Positions 27,029 through 35,624 of a DNA stretch of 64,000 nt are shown here, piece by piece (position 1 is the stretch's first letter; each line of letters starts with the position of its first letter). This DNA is from Deltaproteobacteria bacterium. GTDB lineage: Bacteria > Desulfobacterota > Deferrimicrobia > Deferrimicrobiales > Deferrimicrobiaceae. The DNA lies in the NCBI GenBank assembly GCA_016218975.1, contig JACRCO010000072.1, forward strand, positions 79,566-143,565, read 5' to 3'. The notes under the pieces were generated by a model. The model did no database searches and was not told where the DNA came from. It saw nothing but the letters and a program-made list of their open reading frames with translations. The position numbers and the translations under genes were made by a program.

Positions 27029-28978
27029 ATGGATTACTATTCCCAGGGAAGCCTGGTCGCCGCGATAGTGGCCATTGCGATCGCGGGGTACCTGCGCGTT
27101 TGGGCGAGGAACGACAGGGAAGCGCTCGCCTTCGCGGACCTGTCGTTCCTCATTTTCCTTTGGTGCCTCCCCGAATATCTCTGGAAGACGCTGGGGTCCG
27201 ATTTCTGGCACCGCGTTTCCCTCGCCGGCGTAATGTTCATCCCTCCATTCGCGTTGCGGTACAGCGGGACCGCCGTGAGGACGCGGCCGAAATGGTTTCG
27301 TGCGGCCATGGTCTCCGGAATGTGGATAAGTGGAGTGTTCCTGCTGACCATCTTCAGCGATCGGCTCCTCGCCTCTCCATGGTGGAACTACGCGGCGCTT
27401 CTTTATGTTTATCCGTGGCTGGGGCTTTGCCTGCACATCGTCGTGCGGTACGGTTTCCGCGCGAACCCGTCTTCCGTCGAACGGAAGAAATTCCAGTTCC
27501 TTCTGGTGGGGGGAGGGATCGCGAGCCTCGTCGCTCCGCTGAATTTTCTTCCCGGGACGGGGGTCTACTTCCCCCCCCTTGCGGCGTTCGCCATACTGCT
27601 CTTCTTCTATTTCATGGCGACCGGGATACTGCACCTCCACTTCTTCGAGTTTCCCGACATCGTGGGGAGAGGGATCATACTGGTGATCCAGGTTTTCGCC
27701 TTCGCCGTCATCTTCGGCGTGCTGGAGGTGGCCTCCGGACGGAAGTTCTGGTTCCCCCTGGCCGGGGTCTTCCTGATCTCCTTTTTCCTGCTGACGTTCT
27801 ATCCCGTCCTGATGCGGAAGCTGGGCGGGATCTCGTCCGACCTGCTTGTGCGGGAGTCGCGGGCGGTCCAAGCCCGGCTCGGGGACCTGGCGAAGCGGCT
27901 CGCCGAGTGTTCCTCCCTGTCCGAGGTCGCGGCCACGGTGGAGGAGGGGCTTGCGCAGATCCCGTTCGTCGCCCGGGCGTCGCTGTGGATTCGTCCGGAG
28001 GGCGGAACGGACGAAGGGGTCGGATCGCTGCCGGTCCGCCCGGACGAGTACCTTCGCGCCTTCCAAAGGTTCGCGGGCAGGTTTCCGACGCTGCGCTTCA
28101 TGGAGCACGGCGGTTCCCGCGCGGCGGACGTGGCGATATGGGACGATTCCCGGGACGCTTCGTTTCCTGTTTTTTTGAGAGGGGAGTTCGTGGGTGCGGT
28201 GCTCTTCCACTGGAAGGAAAAAACACCGTCGGTCCGCGAGATGGAGCTTCTCCTTCCCTTCCTCGAAGGGATCGGGCTCGCCGTCGAGAATCTCCGTCAG
28301 AAGCAGCGGATCCGGCGAAGGGAACATTTCGCCACCGTCGGAGAGCTGGCGGCGGGGCTGGCCCACGAGGTGCGCACCCCTGCGGGCGTGATCAAGGGGG
28401 CGGCCCAGTTCCTTTCCAGGGAGGCGGCGCCGAAGGACCGGGAGTTCCTCGACATCATCGTCGAAGAGGCGGACAGGCTGAACGGAGTAGTGACCGAATT
28501 CCTCGAATACGCCCGTCCGGTGGACCGGACTCCGGCGCGCATATCCCTGCGGGAGCCGGTGGAACGGGCAATGGTCCGCCTGCTCCGCGAAAGGGAAGGC
28601 AGGATGTCGCGCATCAAACACGGAGTGCACTTCGCCGAGCCGGTCCCCACGGTGAACGCGGACCCGGCCGAGATCGAGCGGGTCGTCTTCAATCTGCTGA
28701 CAAACGCCGTGGAGGCGATGCAGGAAGGAGGGGACCTCGCCGTGCGTGTCCAGGCCGGCGGAATGGAAGCGCGGATTTCAGTGGAAGACACCGGGACGGG
28801 AATCTCCGAAGAGGAGCGGCCCCAGATCTTCCGCCCGTTCTTCACCACCCGCGAACGCGGGGTGGGTATGGGGCTTGCCATATGCCGCCGGATCGTGGAA
28901 GAGAACGGCGGATCCATCGCCGTGGAAAGTTCCCCCGGCAAGGGAAGCCGGTTTATCATAAAGCTCCCGGGGGGATGA
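27029..28978 (+). CDS. Membrane sensor histidine kinase (GAF-HisKA-HATPase)
   Basis: A 649-residue kinase. About eight hydrophobic segments fill residues 1-275 (for example LVAAIVAIAIAGYL and FAILLFFYFMATGILHL). A GAF-like region spans about 285-420. The HisKA box has H446 in GLAHEVRTP, then the N box FNLLTNAVEAM and the G boxes DTGTGISEEE and GVGMGLAICRRI. It resembles the multi-TM kinases paired with NtrC-type regulators (ZraS/PrsK-like). Its stop is four bases before the regulator gene at 28983, so they form a two-component system. The signal is unknown. Confidence 0.9.
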   Translation: MDYYSQGSLVAAIVAIAIAGYLRVWARNDREALAFADLSFLIFLWCLPEYLWKTLGSDFWHRVSLAGVMFIPPFALRYSGTAVRTRPKWFRAAMVSGMWISGVFLLTIFSDRLLASPWWNYAALLYVYPWLGLCLHIVVRYGFRANPSSVERKKFQFLLVGGGIASLVAPLNFLPGTGVYFPPLAAFAILLFFYFMATGILHLHFFEFPDIVGRGIILVIQVFAFAVIFGVLEVASGRKFWFPLAGVFLISFFLLTFYPVLMRKLGGISSDLLVRESRAVQARLGDLAKRLAECSSLSEVAATVEEGLAQIPFVARASLWIRPEGGTDEGVGSLPVRPDEYLRAFQRFAGRFPTLRFMEHGGSRAADVAIWDDSRDASFPVFLRGEFVGAVLFHWKEKTPSVREMELLLPFLEGIGLAVENLRQKQRIRRREHFATVGELAAGLAHEVRTPAGVIKGAAQFLSREAAPKDREFLDIIVEEADRLNGVVTEFLEYARPVDRTPARISLREPVERAMVRLLREREGRMSRIKHGVHFAEPVPTVNADPAEIERVVFNLLTNAVEAMQEGGDLAVRVQAGGMEARISVEDTGTGISEEERPQIFRPFFTTRERGVGMGLAICRRIVEENGGSIAVESSPGKGSRFIIKLPGG

Positions 28979-28982
28979 GCCG

Positions 28983-30338
28983 TTGAGCGGAAAAATCCTG
29001 ATCGCCGAAGACGACCGAAACCTTCGCCGCGTGCTGCGGGCGATGCTGGTGCGGGAAGGATACGACGTCGCGGAGGCGGCAGACGGCGAAGCCGCCGCCG
29101 CGTGGCTTGCCGGCCACTCCGCGGACGCGCTGGTGTCCGACATCCGGATGCCGAAGATGGACGGACTGGCCCTCTTCCGGCATTGCCTGGAACGGCACCC
29201 TTCCCTTCCCGTGATCCTGGTCACCGCCTACGGGACGATCGGGGACGCGGTGAACGCGATCCGCGCCGGGGCCTTCGACTACATCACCAAGCCGTTCGAC
29301 GAGGCGGAATTATTGCGCATCGTCGGAAACGCCGTCCGTACCGCGGCCGCCGACGAGGGGGCGGCCGGCGTCGGCGAATCGGCGGAGGAGTGGTTCGGCA
29401 TGGTGGGACGCTCCCCGGTGTGGCTCGAGGTCCGCAAGGTGATCGAGAAGGCGGCCACCTCACCCTTCCCCGTCCTTATCACGGGTGAGACGGGGACGGG
29501 AAAGGAGCTGGTCGCGCGGGCCATCCACCGGATCAGCGGGCGCAGGGACGGTCCGTTCATAAAGGTCAACGGTGCGGCGATCCCGCCGACGCTGTGGGAG
29601 GCGGAAGTCTTCGGCTACGAGAAGGGGGCCTTCACGGGCGCGGCGTACTCGAAGCCCGGACGGTTCGAACTGGCCGACGGAGGAACGTTCTTCCTCGACG
29701 AGGTCGGCGAGGTGCCGCTGCCCATGCAGGGGAAGCTCCTGAGGGTGCTCCAGGACCGGGAATTCGAGCGTGTCGGCGGGGTGAAGACTCTCACGGCGGA
29801 CGCGCGGCTCATCTGCGCTTCCAACAGGGACCTGAAAAAGAGGATGGAGGCGGGCAAGTTCAGGGAGGACCTTTTTTACCGTATAAACGGAATACCGGTG
29901 CAACTCCCTCCCCTGCGGATGCGGCGGGAGGACCTGCGCCCCCTGGCGGAATATTTTCTGCAGAGAACCGGGGCAGAAATGGGGCTCGGACGCAAAAAGC
30001 TCACTGCCGAATCGGAGGAGATCCTCGAACGCTACCCTTGGCCGGGCAACATCCGGGAACTGGAGAACGCCGTCGGAAGGGCCGTCGCCCTGTCGGAGGG
30101 AGAAGAGATAACCCCGCCCGATCTCTGCCTTGCGTTGGCCGATCTCGAGGGAGAGAATGCCTCTCCGGAGGAAGTGCGCTTCCACGAGTCCGTCCGCGAG
30201 CACAAGCGCGCCATTATCAGGCGCGCGATCCGCAGCGCAGGAGGCAACAAGACGAAAGCCGCGGAAACCCTGGGCCTTACGCCCACCTACCTGTCGCGAT
30301 TGATCAGGCTCCTCGATGTGGAATCGAAGGAAGCCTGA
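28983..30338 (+). CDS. NtrC-family sigma-54 response regulator
   Basis: A 451-residue protein with three domains: receiver (1-120, phospho-acceptor D53 in ALVSDIRMPKMDG), sigma-54 AAA+ domain (about 140-370, Walker A GETGTGKE and the GAFTGA loop), and a C-terminal Fis-type helix-turn-helix ([20 protein letters not shown]). GAFTGA contacts sigma-54, so it can open sigma-54 promoters. The TTG start follows a G-rich run and gives the expected N-terminus. It is the partner of the kinase at 27029; its target promoters are unknown. Confidence 0.95.
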   Translation: MSGKILIAEDDRNLRRVLRAMLVREGYDVAEAADGEAAAAWLAGHSADALVSDIRMPKMDGLALFRHCLERHPSLPVILVTAYGTIGDAVNAIRAGAFDYITKPFDEAELLRIVGNAVRTAAADEGAAGVGESAEEWFGMVGRSPVWLEVRKVIEKAATSPFPVLITGETGTGKELVARAIHRISGRRDGPFIKVNGAAIPPTLWEAEVFGYEKGAFTGAAYSKPGRFELADGGTFFLDEVGEVPLPMQGKLLRVLQDREFERVGGVKTLTADARLICASNRDLKKRMEAGKFREDLFYRINGIPVQLPPLRMRREDLRPLAEYFLQRTGAEMGLGRKKLTAESEEILERYPWPGNIRELENAVGRAVALSEGEEITPPDLCLALADLEGENASPEEVRFHESVREHKRAIIRRAIRSAGGNKTKAAETLGLTPTYLSRLIRLLDVESKEA

Positions 30339-30342
30339 AACC

Positions 30343-30831
30343 TTATTGCGCGTCTTCGGCCCTGGCGAGGTCCTTTTCTACCGCGGAGGCGAGGGAAAGC
30401 AGCTCGTCGGGAGTCGTGGCGAACATGTTGTTCGTTTCCCCCGCGGCGGGGTAGATCGACGCGAAACGGCGCAGCGAGAGATCCTGGTAGAGGGGAATTC
30501 CGGCGGGAAGAGCCACCGGCGATACGGCCCCCACCTTGAAACCGGTGTGCGTCGTCACGTCCTCGGGGCCCGCGAGACGGACCCTGCGACCTCCGCGCAG
30601 CGCCTTTACCTTTTTGAAATCCACGCGCCTGTCGCCTGAAATCACGACGACCACGGGCGATTCGTCGACCATGAGAAGGATCGTCTTCGCTATCTGTCCG
30701 ACTTCCACGCCGAGCGATTGCGCCGCCAGCCCGGAATTGTGCGTCGATTCGTCGAAGGTGCGGATCTCCTTCGAAAGCCCACGGGCCTCGAAGAACGCCC
30801 TTATCTCGTTCGCCCCGCGCGCTTCGATCAA
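30343..30831 (-). CDS. YbaK/ProX-type aminoacyl-tRNA editing protein
   Basis: A 162-residue YbaK/aa-tRNA deacylase domain. The invariant lysine lies in GQIAKTILLM, followed by VVVISGDRRVDFKKV, the GFKVGAVSPVALP motif and a typical C-terminal SSD-like region (FATTPDELL). The family clears mischarged Cys-tRNAPro or Ala-tRNAPro; the exact specificity is not certain. The TTG at 30831 has a strong GGGAGG upstream with eight-base spacing, which decides the start. Confidence 0.85.
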   Translation of the reverse strand: MIEARGANEIRAFFEARGLSKEIRTFDESTHNSGLAAQSLGVEVGQIAKTILLMVDESPVVVVISGDRRVDFKKVKALRGGRRVRLAGPEDVTTHTGFKVGAVSPVALPAGIPLYQDLSLRRFASIYPAAGETNNMFATTPDELLSLASAVEKDLARAEDAQ

Positions 30832-30900
30832 GGATTCCGCCTCCCGAACGGGTGCACCCGGAAATTCGGGTTTTTCGGCATCATGCTGCTAAAATAGCAT

Positions 30901-30925
30901 AACCCGCAATGATGAATTGCGGGTT
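30901..30925. promoter_or_regulatory. Perfect 10-bp palindrome between divergent genes
   Basis: AACCCGCAAT, loop GATGA, ATTGCGGGTT. It lies in the 123-bp gap between the divergent YbaK and Fe-S genes. No U-tract and no convergent gene end suggests it is not a terminator; an operator for a dimeric regulator is the simplest reading. Confidence 0.45.
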
Positions 30926-30954
30926 CATCTACAGGCGGGGGAGGAGGAGCGGGG

Positions 30955-31758
30955 ATGATCCACGTATTCGATGTGGCGTTCATCGCAGGGACTCACGGGG
31001 CGCCTGTATGCGGGGCCGTCCCTGTGAAGGCGTTGCCTGAAAGGGCGGAGGAGATCGAGGGCATTCTTCCCGGCGCGCGGTCGGTGGTCGTTCTCGCCGC
31101 CCCGCACTCGCGCAGCGCCATCGGGTCGCGGAACGCGCAGGTCGCCCAGTACGACACGATACACGCTTACAATGAGACGGCAAGGGCGGCGCACACCGTG
31201 GCTTTGTGGCTGGAAAGAAAGGGCCACAGGGCGGTCGCGGTGCCCGCCTTCATCCCGATCGACATGTCGCCGCCGAAATACGGGATGCGTGGGGCGGTGG
31301 ACTGGCGTGGCGCCGCAGTGGCCGCGGGGATCGGCAGTTACGGAGAGAACGGCCTGCTGGTCACAGGGGAGTTCGGTCCGGCGGTCCGCCTCGGCGGCGT
31401 GGTGACCGATGCGGATATTTCGGAAGGGAAGCCGCTTTCGGAACCGTTGTGCACGCACTGCATGCGTTGCGTCGAGGCTTGCCCGGCGGGTGCGCTCACC
31501 GGAAACGGAGCGATCGACAAACGGAAGTGCGGGGACTTGATCTTCTCGGGCGGATACCGGGCATGGCGGGATTACCTTGTCGGCCTCATCGAGGCGACCC
31601 CGGAAAAACGGAAGGAGATGACCGCGAGCCGGATTTCCCTCGACCTATGGCAGAACTTCATGACGGGAAACTACTATTACTGCTTCGCCTGCCAGGCGGC
31701 GTGCCCTGTTGGGAAGCGCGTAAATGACGATGCCGTCGTCATGAATGCCGATGCCTGA
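30955..31758 (+). CDS. Epoxyqueuosine-reductase-like 4Fe-4S protein
   Basis: A 267-residue protein. The N-terminal half resembles the cobalamin-binding domain of QueG-type proteins (SVVVLAAPHSR, IPIDMSPPKYG, AGIGSYGENGLLVT). The C-terminal half has ferredoxin Cys groups CTHCMRCVEACPAGAL and CFACQAACPVGKR. Compared with true QueG (about 340-380 residues) it lacks the C-terminal HEAT-like repeats, so it may be one of the many QueG-like proteins of unknown role. AGGAGGAG precedes the ATG. It overlaps the start of the sigma-54 activator gene by 14 bases, so the two are probably co-transcribed. Confidence 0.75.
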   Translation: MIHVFDVAFIAGTHGAPVCGAVPVKALPERAEEIEGILPGARSVVVLAAPHSRSAIGSRNAQVAQYDTIHAYNETARAAHTVALWLERKGHRAVAVPAFIPIDMSPPKYGMRGAVDWRGAAVAAGIGSYGENGLLVTGEFGPAVRLGGVVTDADISEGKPLSEPLCTHCMRCVEACPAGALTGNGAIDKRKCGDLIFSGGYRAWRDYLVGLIEATPEKRKEMTASRISLDLWQNFMTGNYYYCFACQAACPVGKRVNDDAVVMNADA

Positions 31759-33481
31759 GAGCGGCGGGGAATTTCTCGGAGTAATCCTCGACTCCCTTTC
31801 CAGCGGGGTCCTCGCGATCGACCGGGCCGCCAGGATCATCGCCTTCAACGACGCCGCCGCGCGGATCCTGGGAGTGCCCAGGGAGAAGGCGCTGGGGAAG
31901 GACCTGCTTTCGATCGTCCCCAATTCCGGGCTGGTCAACGTCCTGCGGACCGGGGTGCCGGAAGTGGGGCGCCCGCAGGCGATCGGGCACAGGACGGTCA
32001 TGACGAACCGGTCCCCCATCTTCCGGAACGGCTCGCTGGCGGGAGCCGTTTCGATATTCCAGGACATCACGGAGACGGAAAAGATCTCCCGGGAGCTCGA
32101 CTCCACGAAAGTGCTCGTTCACACACTGGAGGAGGTCCTTGCGGGGGCGGGCGAATGGATGGTGGTCGTGGACGCTTCGGGCGTTATCACGATGATCAGC
32201 GAGGCGTACGCGGAATTCAACGGCGTCAGCGTCGCCGGGGCCATCGGGAAGCACGTGACGGAGGTCATCGAGAACACGCGGATGCACGTGGTGGCGCGGT
32301 CCGGTTCGGCCGAGATGGGGGAAACGCAGACGATCCGCGGCCGGGACGTCATCGTGAACCGCATCCCGCTGAAGGACGGCGACCGCGTCGTCGGGGCTTA
32401 CGGACGGGTAGTCTTCAAGGACGTGGAGCAGCTCAGGCAGCTTGCGGGGAAGCTGAACATCCTCGAGTCGAAGGTGAAGTACTACGAGGAGGAGCTGACG
32501 CACCTGCGGGGGGCGAAGTACACCTTCGAGAGCATCGTCGGCAAGGGGCCTTCCATAGCGGCGGCGAAGGAAGAGGCGCGCCGGGCCTCCCGCACCGATT
32601 CGACGGTCCTTCTGCGGGGCGAGACCGGCACGGGGAAAGAGTTGTTCGCACACGCGATCCACGCGGCGGGGCAGCGGAGGAGCGGGCCGTTCATCAAGCT
32701 TAACTGCGCCGCCGTCCCTGCGGAGCTGCTGGAATCCGAGCTTTTCGGTTACGAGGAAGGGGCGTTCACCGGGGCGAGGAAAGGAGGGAAGGCCGGGAAG
32801 TTCGAGCTGGCCCAAGGTGGGACGCTGTTCCTGGATGAGATCGGCGACATGCCGATGCCGATGCAGGCAAAGCTGTTGCGCGTACTCCAGGAAAGGGAGG
32901 TGGAGCGCGTCGGAGGGACTTCCTCGCGGGATGTAGACATACGGATCATCGCGGCGACGGGCCGGCACCTCGAAGAGCTGGTGGGAGAGGGGGTGTTCCG
33001 AACCGACCTCTATTACCGGATCAACGTGATCCCCGTACACATTCCGCCGTTGCGCGACCGGAGAGAAGACATCCCGGAGCTCGCGGAGCATTTCCTTGCC
33101 AAAATTTCTTCGGACTCCGGCGAGCCCGGAAGGCGCCTTTCCGCGGAGGTGCTTGAAATCCTTTGCTCCTATTCATGGCCGGGAAACATACGTGAACTGC
33201 AGAACGTCCTCGAGCGGGCCGTCGCGATGTCCCGCGGAAACCTGCTCCTCCCCGAACACCTGCCGCCGCACCTGCTTCGGGCCGTTCCTGACGCGGGGAG
33301 GGCGGCACTTTCAGGGACGCTTGCCTCCGCCAAGGCCGAGACGGAGCGTAAGGCGATCCTGGCCGCGCTCAAGGCAACCGGCGGTAACAAGACGAAGGCC
33401 GCAGTCCTTCTCGGGATCCATCGAGTCAAATTGTATGAAAAAATGAAGCGCCACGGCATCCCCCCCTCCCTGGAACACTGA
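31745..33481 (+). CDS. PAS-containing sigma-54-dependent transcriptional activator
   Basis: A 578-residue protein: PAS 1 (about 8-115, [20 protein letters not shown]), PAS 2 (about 120-225, [20 protein letters not shown]), a sigma-54 AAA+ domain (about 260-495, GETGTGKE Walker [18 protein letters not shown]) and a Fis-type HTH at the C-terminus ([20 protein letters not shown]). This is the layout of substrate-sensing activators such as RocR-like proteins. A near-consensus sigma-54 promoter lies 240 bases downstream before the transport/CoA-transferase genes, making it the likely local regulator. Two nearby ATGs (31745, 31751) are possible starts. Confidence 0.93.
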   Translation: MPMPESGGEFLGVILDSLSSGVLAIDRAARIIAFNDAAARILGVPREKALGKDLLSIVPNSGLVNVLRTGVPEVGRPQAIGHRTVMTNRSPIFRNGSLAGAVSIFQDITETEKISRELDSTKVLVHTLEEVLAGAGEWMVVVDASGVITMISEAYAEFNGVSVAGAIGKHVTEVIENTRMHVVARSGSAEMGETQTIRGRDVIVNRIPLKDGDRVVGAYGRVVFKDVEQLRQLAGKLNILESKVKYYEEELTHLRGAKYTFESIVGKGPSIAAAKEEARRASRTDSTVLLRGETGTGKELFAHAIHAAGQRRSGPFIKLNCAAVPAELLESELFGYEEGAFTGARKGGKAGKFELAQGGTLFLDEIGDMPMPMQAKLLRVLQEREVERVGGTSSRDVDIRIIAATGRHLEELVGEGVFRTDLYYRINVIPVHIPPLRDRREDIPELAEHFLAKISSDSGEPGRRLSAEVLEILCSYSWPGNIRELQNVLERAVAMSRGNLLLPEHLPPHLLRAVPDAGRAALSGTLASAKAETERKAILAALKATGGNKTKAAVLLGIHRVKLYEKMKRHGIPPSLEH

Positions 33482-33506
33482 CTCCCGTTAATTGGGATAT
33501 ATTGTG

Positions 33507-33520
33507 TAACTATTTAGTTA
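33507..33520. promoter_or_regulatory. Palindrome TAACTA-TT-TAGTTA, possible activator site
   Basis: A perfect 6-bp inverted repeat with two-base spacer about 200 bp upstream of the sigma-54 promoter, a typical distance for an enhancer (UAS). In the same 330-bp AT-rich gap (33482-33808) GGTACAC occurs twice, at 33535-33541 and 33615-33621. Which of these the activator binds is unknown. Confidence 0.35.
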
Positions 33521-33720
33521 TATGTTCTGTTTTAGGTACACATTCCTCTTCCCGCAAATAAACGAATGTTTTCCGATGGAGGAGTTGAAAGGCTGTGAAA
33601 AATGTAATGCTAATGGTACACTTATATCCTCTTGCGGTTGGTTGACAAAAAAATTGAAGGAGTAGAAAAACACTTTATTTATCGGTTATATACAATGCAA
33701 CTTTTTTGGTCGCCGCCATG

Positions 33721-33736
33721 TGGCATCTGCATTGCA
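33721..33736 (+). promoter_or_regulatory. Sigma-54 (-24/-12) promoter
   Basis: TGGCATCTGCATTGCA matches the consensus TGGCAC-N5-TTGCA at all but one position, with the diagnostic GG-N10-GC spacing. It is on the coding strand 73 bases upstream of the MaoC gene and downstream of a sigma-54 activator gene. A 12-bp tandem repeat (ACGACATTTAT at 33769-33779 and again at 33781-33791) lies in the leader. Confidence 0.82.
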
Positions 33737-33808
33737 GCACGTTGTTTTACACGTTGATATTTTGTGGAACGACATTTATAACGACATTTATGCGGAGCGT
33801 CATGCACC

Positions 33809-34255
33809 TTGTATAAAGTCGGGGACTCGGCGGAATTCACGAAGGTCTTCAGCGAGGAGGACGTCTTTCTCTTCGCCGGGATCACCGGAGACCGCAACCC
33901 GGTCCACATTTCGAAGGAGTTCGCCGCCTCCACCCGGTTCAAGGAAAGGATAGTTCACGGCATCCTGACCGCGGGGTTGATATCGGCCGTGATAGGGACG
34001 AAACTTCCCGGCCCCGGCTGCATTTACCTGTTCCAGTCGCTCACCTTCCTTGCCCCGGTGAAAATCGGTGACGAGATCACCGCGCGGGCGGAAATAATGG
34101 AAGTGATCTCGGAGAAGCGGCTGCGGATCCGGACGCAATGCTTCAACCAGAGTAAGGAAATGGTGCTCGACGGCGAGGCGGTGGTCGTCCCGCCGAGGCC
34201 GCCCCGGAGCGAAGACAAGGATGTCCGCGCGAAATCGGAAGGGCTCGTAACCTGA
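33809..34255 (+). CDS. MaoC-family (R)-specific enoyl-CoA hydratase
   Basis: A 148-residue hot-dog-fold protein. The hydratase-2 motif is visible as FAGITGDRNPVH (D28 and H33 as the catalytic pair) followed by a family-typical HGILTAGLISAVIG. Such enzymes hydrate trans-enoyl-CoA to (R)-3-hydroxyacyl-CoA (PhaJ-like). The start is a TTG at 33809; the nearby ATG at 33802 is in another frame and stops at once. It is the first gene after the sigma-54 promoter, upstream of an importer and CoA-transferases, so it likely acts on the imported and CoA-activated acid. Confidence 0.82.
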   Translation: MYKVGDSAEFTKVFSEEDVFLFAGITGDRNPVHISKEFAASTRFKERIVHGILTAGLISAVIGTKLPGPGCIYLFQSLTFLAPVKIGDEITARAEIMEVISEKRLRIRTQCFNQSKEMVLDGEAVVVPPRPPRSEDKDVRAKSEGLVT

Positions 34256-34326
34256 CCGGCTTTCATGGCTCATACGGCAGCGGGAATCATCCTGTAGAAA
34301 ACGGAAAAAAAGAAGGAGGGGAGAAG

Positions 34327-35535
34327 ATGAAGAAGGCATTCGGAATCGGATTGCTGGTGTCGTTGTTCGCCGTCTCGTCGTTCGCCGCGGACACGATCAA
34401 GCTGGGGGGGATGCTCCCCTTGTCGGGAAGAGCGGCCGACCTCGGGATTACCTGCAAGCAGGGGGCGGAACTCGCGGTCAAGGAGATAAACGCGAAAGGC
34501 GGGGTTCTCGGGAAGAATCTCGAGCTCCTGATGGCCGACTCCAAGGCAAACGTCCAGGAGCTTGTTTCCCTGTCCAAGCGCTACATCCAGAAAGACCAGG
34601 TGAACTTCCTCTTCGGCGTGGTGAGTTCCGCGGGGGCGCTTGCCGTGGGCGAAGTGGCGAAGGCGGAGAAGGTGATCTTCATGGACACGGTGGCATCCAC
34701 GGACACCCTTACCAAGGAGAAGTGGAACAGGTACACGTTCCGGGCGGGAACCTGCAATTCGCAGGAAGCCAACTCCCTGGCCATGTACGCGGCCAGGAAC
34801 AAGAAGCTCATGAAGTTCTACAACATCGGCCCGGACTACGAATACGGCCGGACGATGTGGGAGCTGTTCAAGGCGCGGACGAAGCAGATGAACCCTAATG
34901 CCCAATTCATCGGCGAACAGTGGCCGAAACTCTTCATCCCCGACTACACCTCATACATCAATGCTATCCTCCAGGCCAAGCCTGACGCCGTTTTCTGCAC
35001 CCTGTGGGGCGGCGACCTCGTGGCGTTCATCAAGCAGGCGAAGCCGTACGGCCTTTTCGACAAGATGAAGTGGATAATCGCCACGGGCGGGGACATCACC
35101 GTCTCGAAGGCGCTGGGCAAGGACATGCCCGCCGGGTTGATCGTCGATCAGCGGTACTATTTCCACTGGCCGGCCACCAAACGCAACCAGGAATTCGTGA
35201 AGGCGTACCTCGCGGCCTACAAGGATTATCCGAGCGCCTGGGCGGCCGAAGGGTATGACGGCGTATACTTCCTCGCCGAAGCGATCAGGAAAGCCGGATC
35301 CCTGAACACGGACAAGGTCATCGCGGCCCTCGAAGGCCTGGCTCTCGACCTGCCGCGCGGCAAGGCGACGCTGCGGAAAGAGGACCACCAGCTCTCCAGC
35401 GATTTCATGGTCGGCGAGACTGTGTTCGACAAGTCGTATCCGTTCGCGATCGTCGGCAAGGCGGAAGTGTTCCCCGCCGCGAAGGTGCTCTATTCGATCG
35501 ACGAGTGGAAGAAGGCGCAGGCGGGAAACAAGTAA
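34327..35535 (+). CDS. Periplasmic substrate-binding protein of a branched-chain-type ABC importer (LivK family)
   Basis: A 402-residue protein with a signal peptide (1-20, ending SSFAA). The mature part starts DTIKLGGMLPLSGRAADLG and continues as a type I periplasmic binding fold (GAELAVKEINAKGGVLGKN in two conserved blocks). It belongs to the HAAT family, which includes importers of branched-chain amino acids, amides, urea and aromatic acids. The adjoining CoA-transferases argue for a carboxylic acid rather than an amino acid, but that is inference. A very strong GGAGGGG precedes the ATG. Confidence 0.92.
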   Translation: MKKAFGIGLLVSLFAVSSFAADTIKLGGMLPLSGRAADLGITCKQGAELAVKEINAKGGVLGKNLELLMADSKANVQELVSLSKRYIQKDQVNFLFGVVSSAGALAVGEVAKAEKVIFMDTVASTDTLTKEKWNRYTFRAGTCNSQEANSLAMYAARNKKLMKFYNIGPDYEYGRTMWELFKARTKQMNPNAQFIGEQWPKLFIPDYTSYINAILQAKPDAVFCTLWGGDLVAFIKQAKPYGLFDKMKWIIATGGDITVSKALGKDMPAGLIVDQRYYFHWPATKRNQEFVKAYLAAYKDYPSAWAAEGYDGVYFLAEAIRKAGSLNTDKVIAALEGLALDLPRGKATLRKEDHQLSSDFMVGETVFDKSYPFAIVGKAEVFPAAKVLYSIDEWKKAQAGNK

Positions 35536-35554
35536 CGGGCATGCTGCCGCAAAC

Positions 35555-35579
35555 GGGGCCTGCCGCATGGGCAGGCCCC
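35555..35579 (+). other. Intercistronic stem-loop between the binding-protein and permease genes
   Basis: GGGGCCTGCC (35555-35564) pairs perfectly with GGCAGGCCCC (35570-35579) around a five-base loop; no U-tract follows. Stable hairpins at this place in ABC operons commonly protect the upstream binding-protein mRNA or reduce permease expression. Confidence 0.65.
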
Positions 35580-35624
35580 CGTGCGGCGGCCGGGCCGGAA
35601 TAACATCAACAGGCTGCGGAGAAC

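Noticed and set aside
27100..28986. 628-residue open frame overlapping the histidine kinase in another frame
   Set aside because: The product is rich in Arg, Gly and Pro with no recognisable domain; the kinase motifs are in the other frame.
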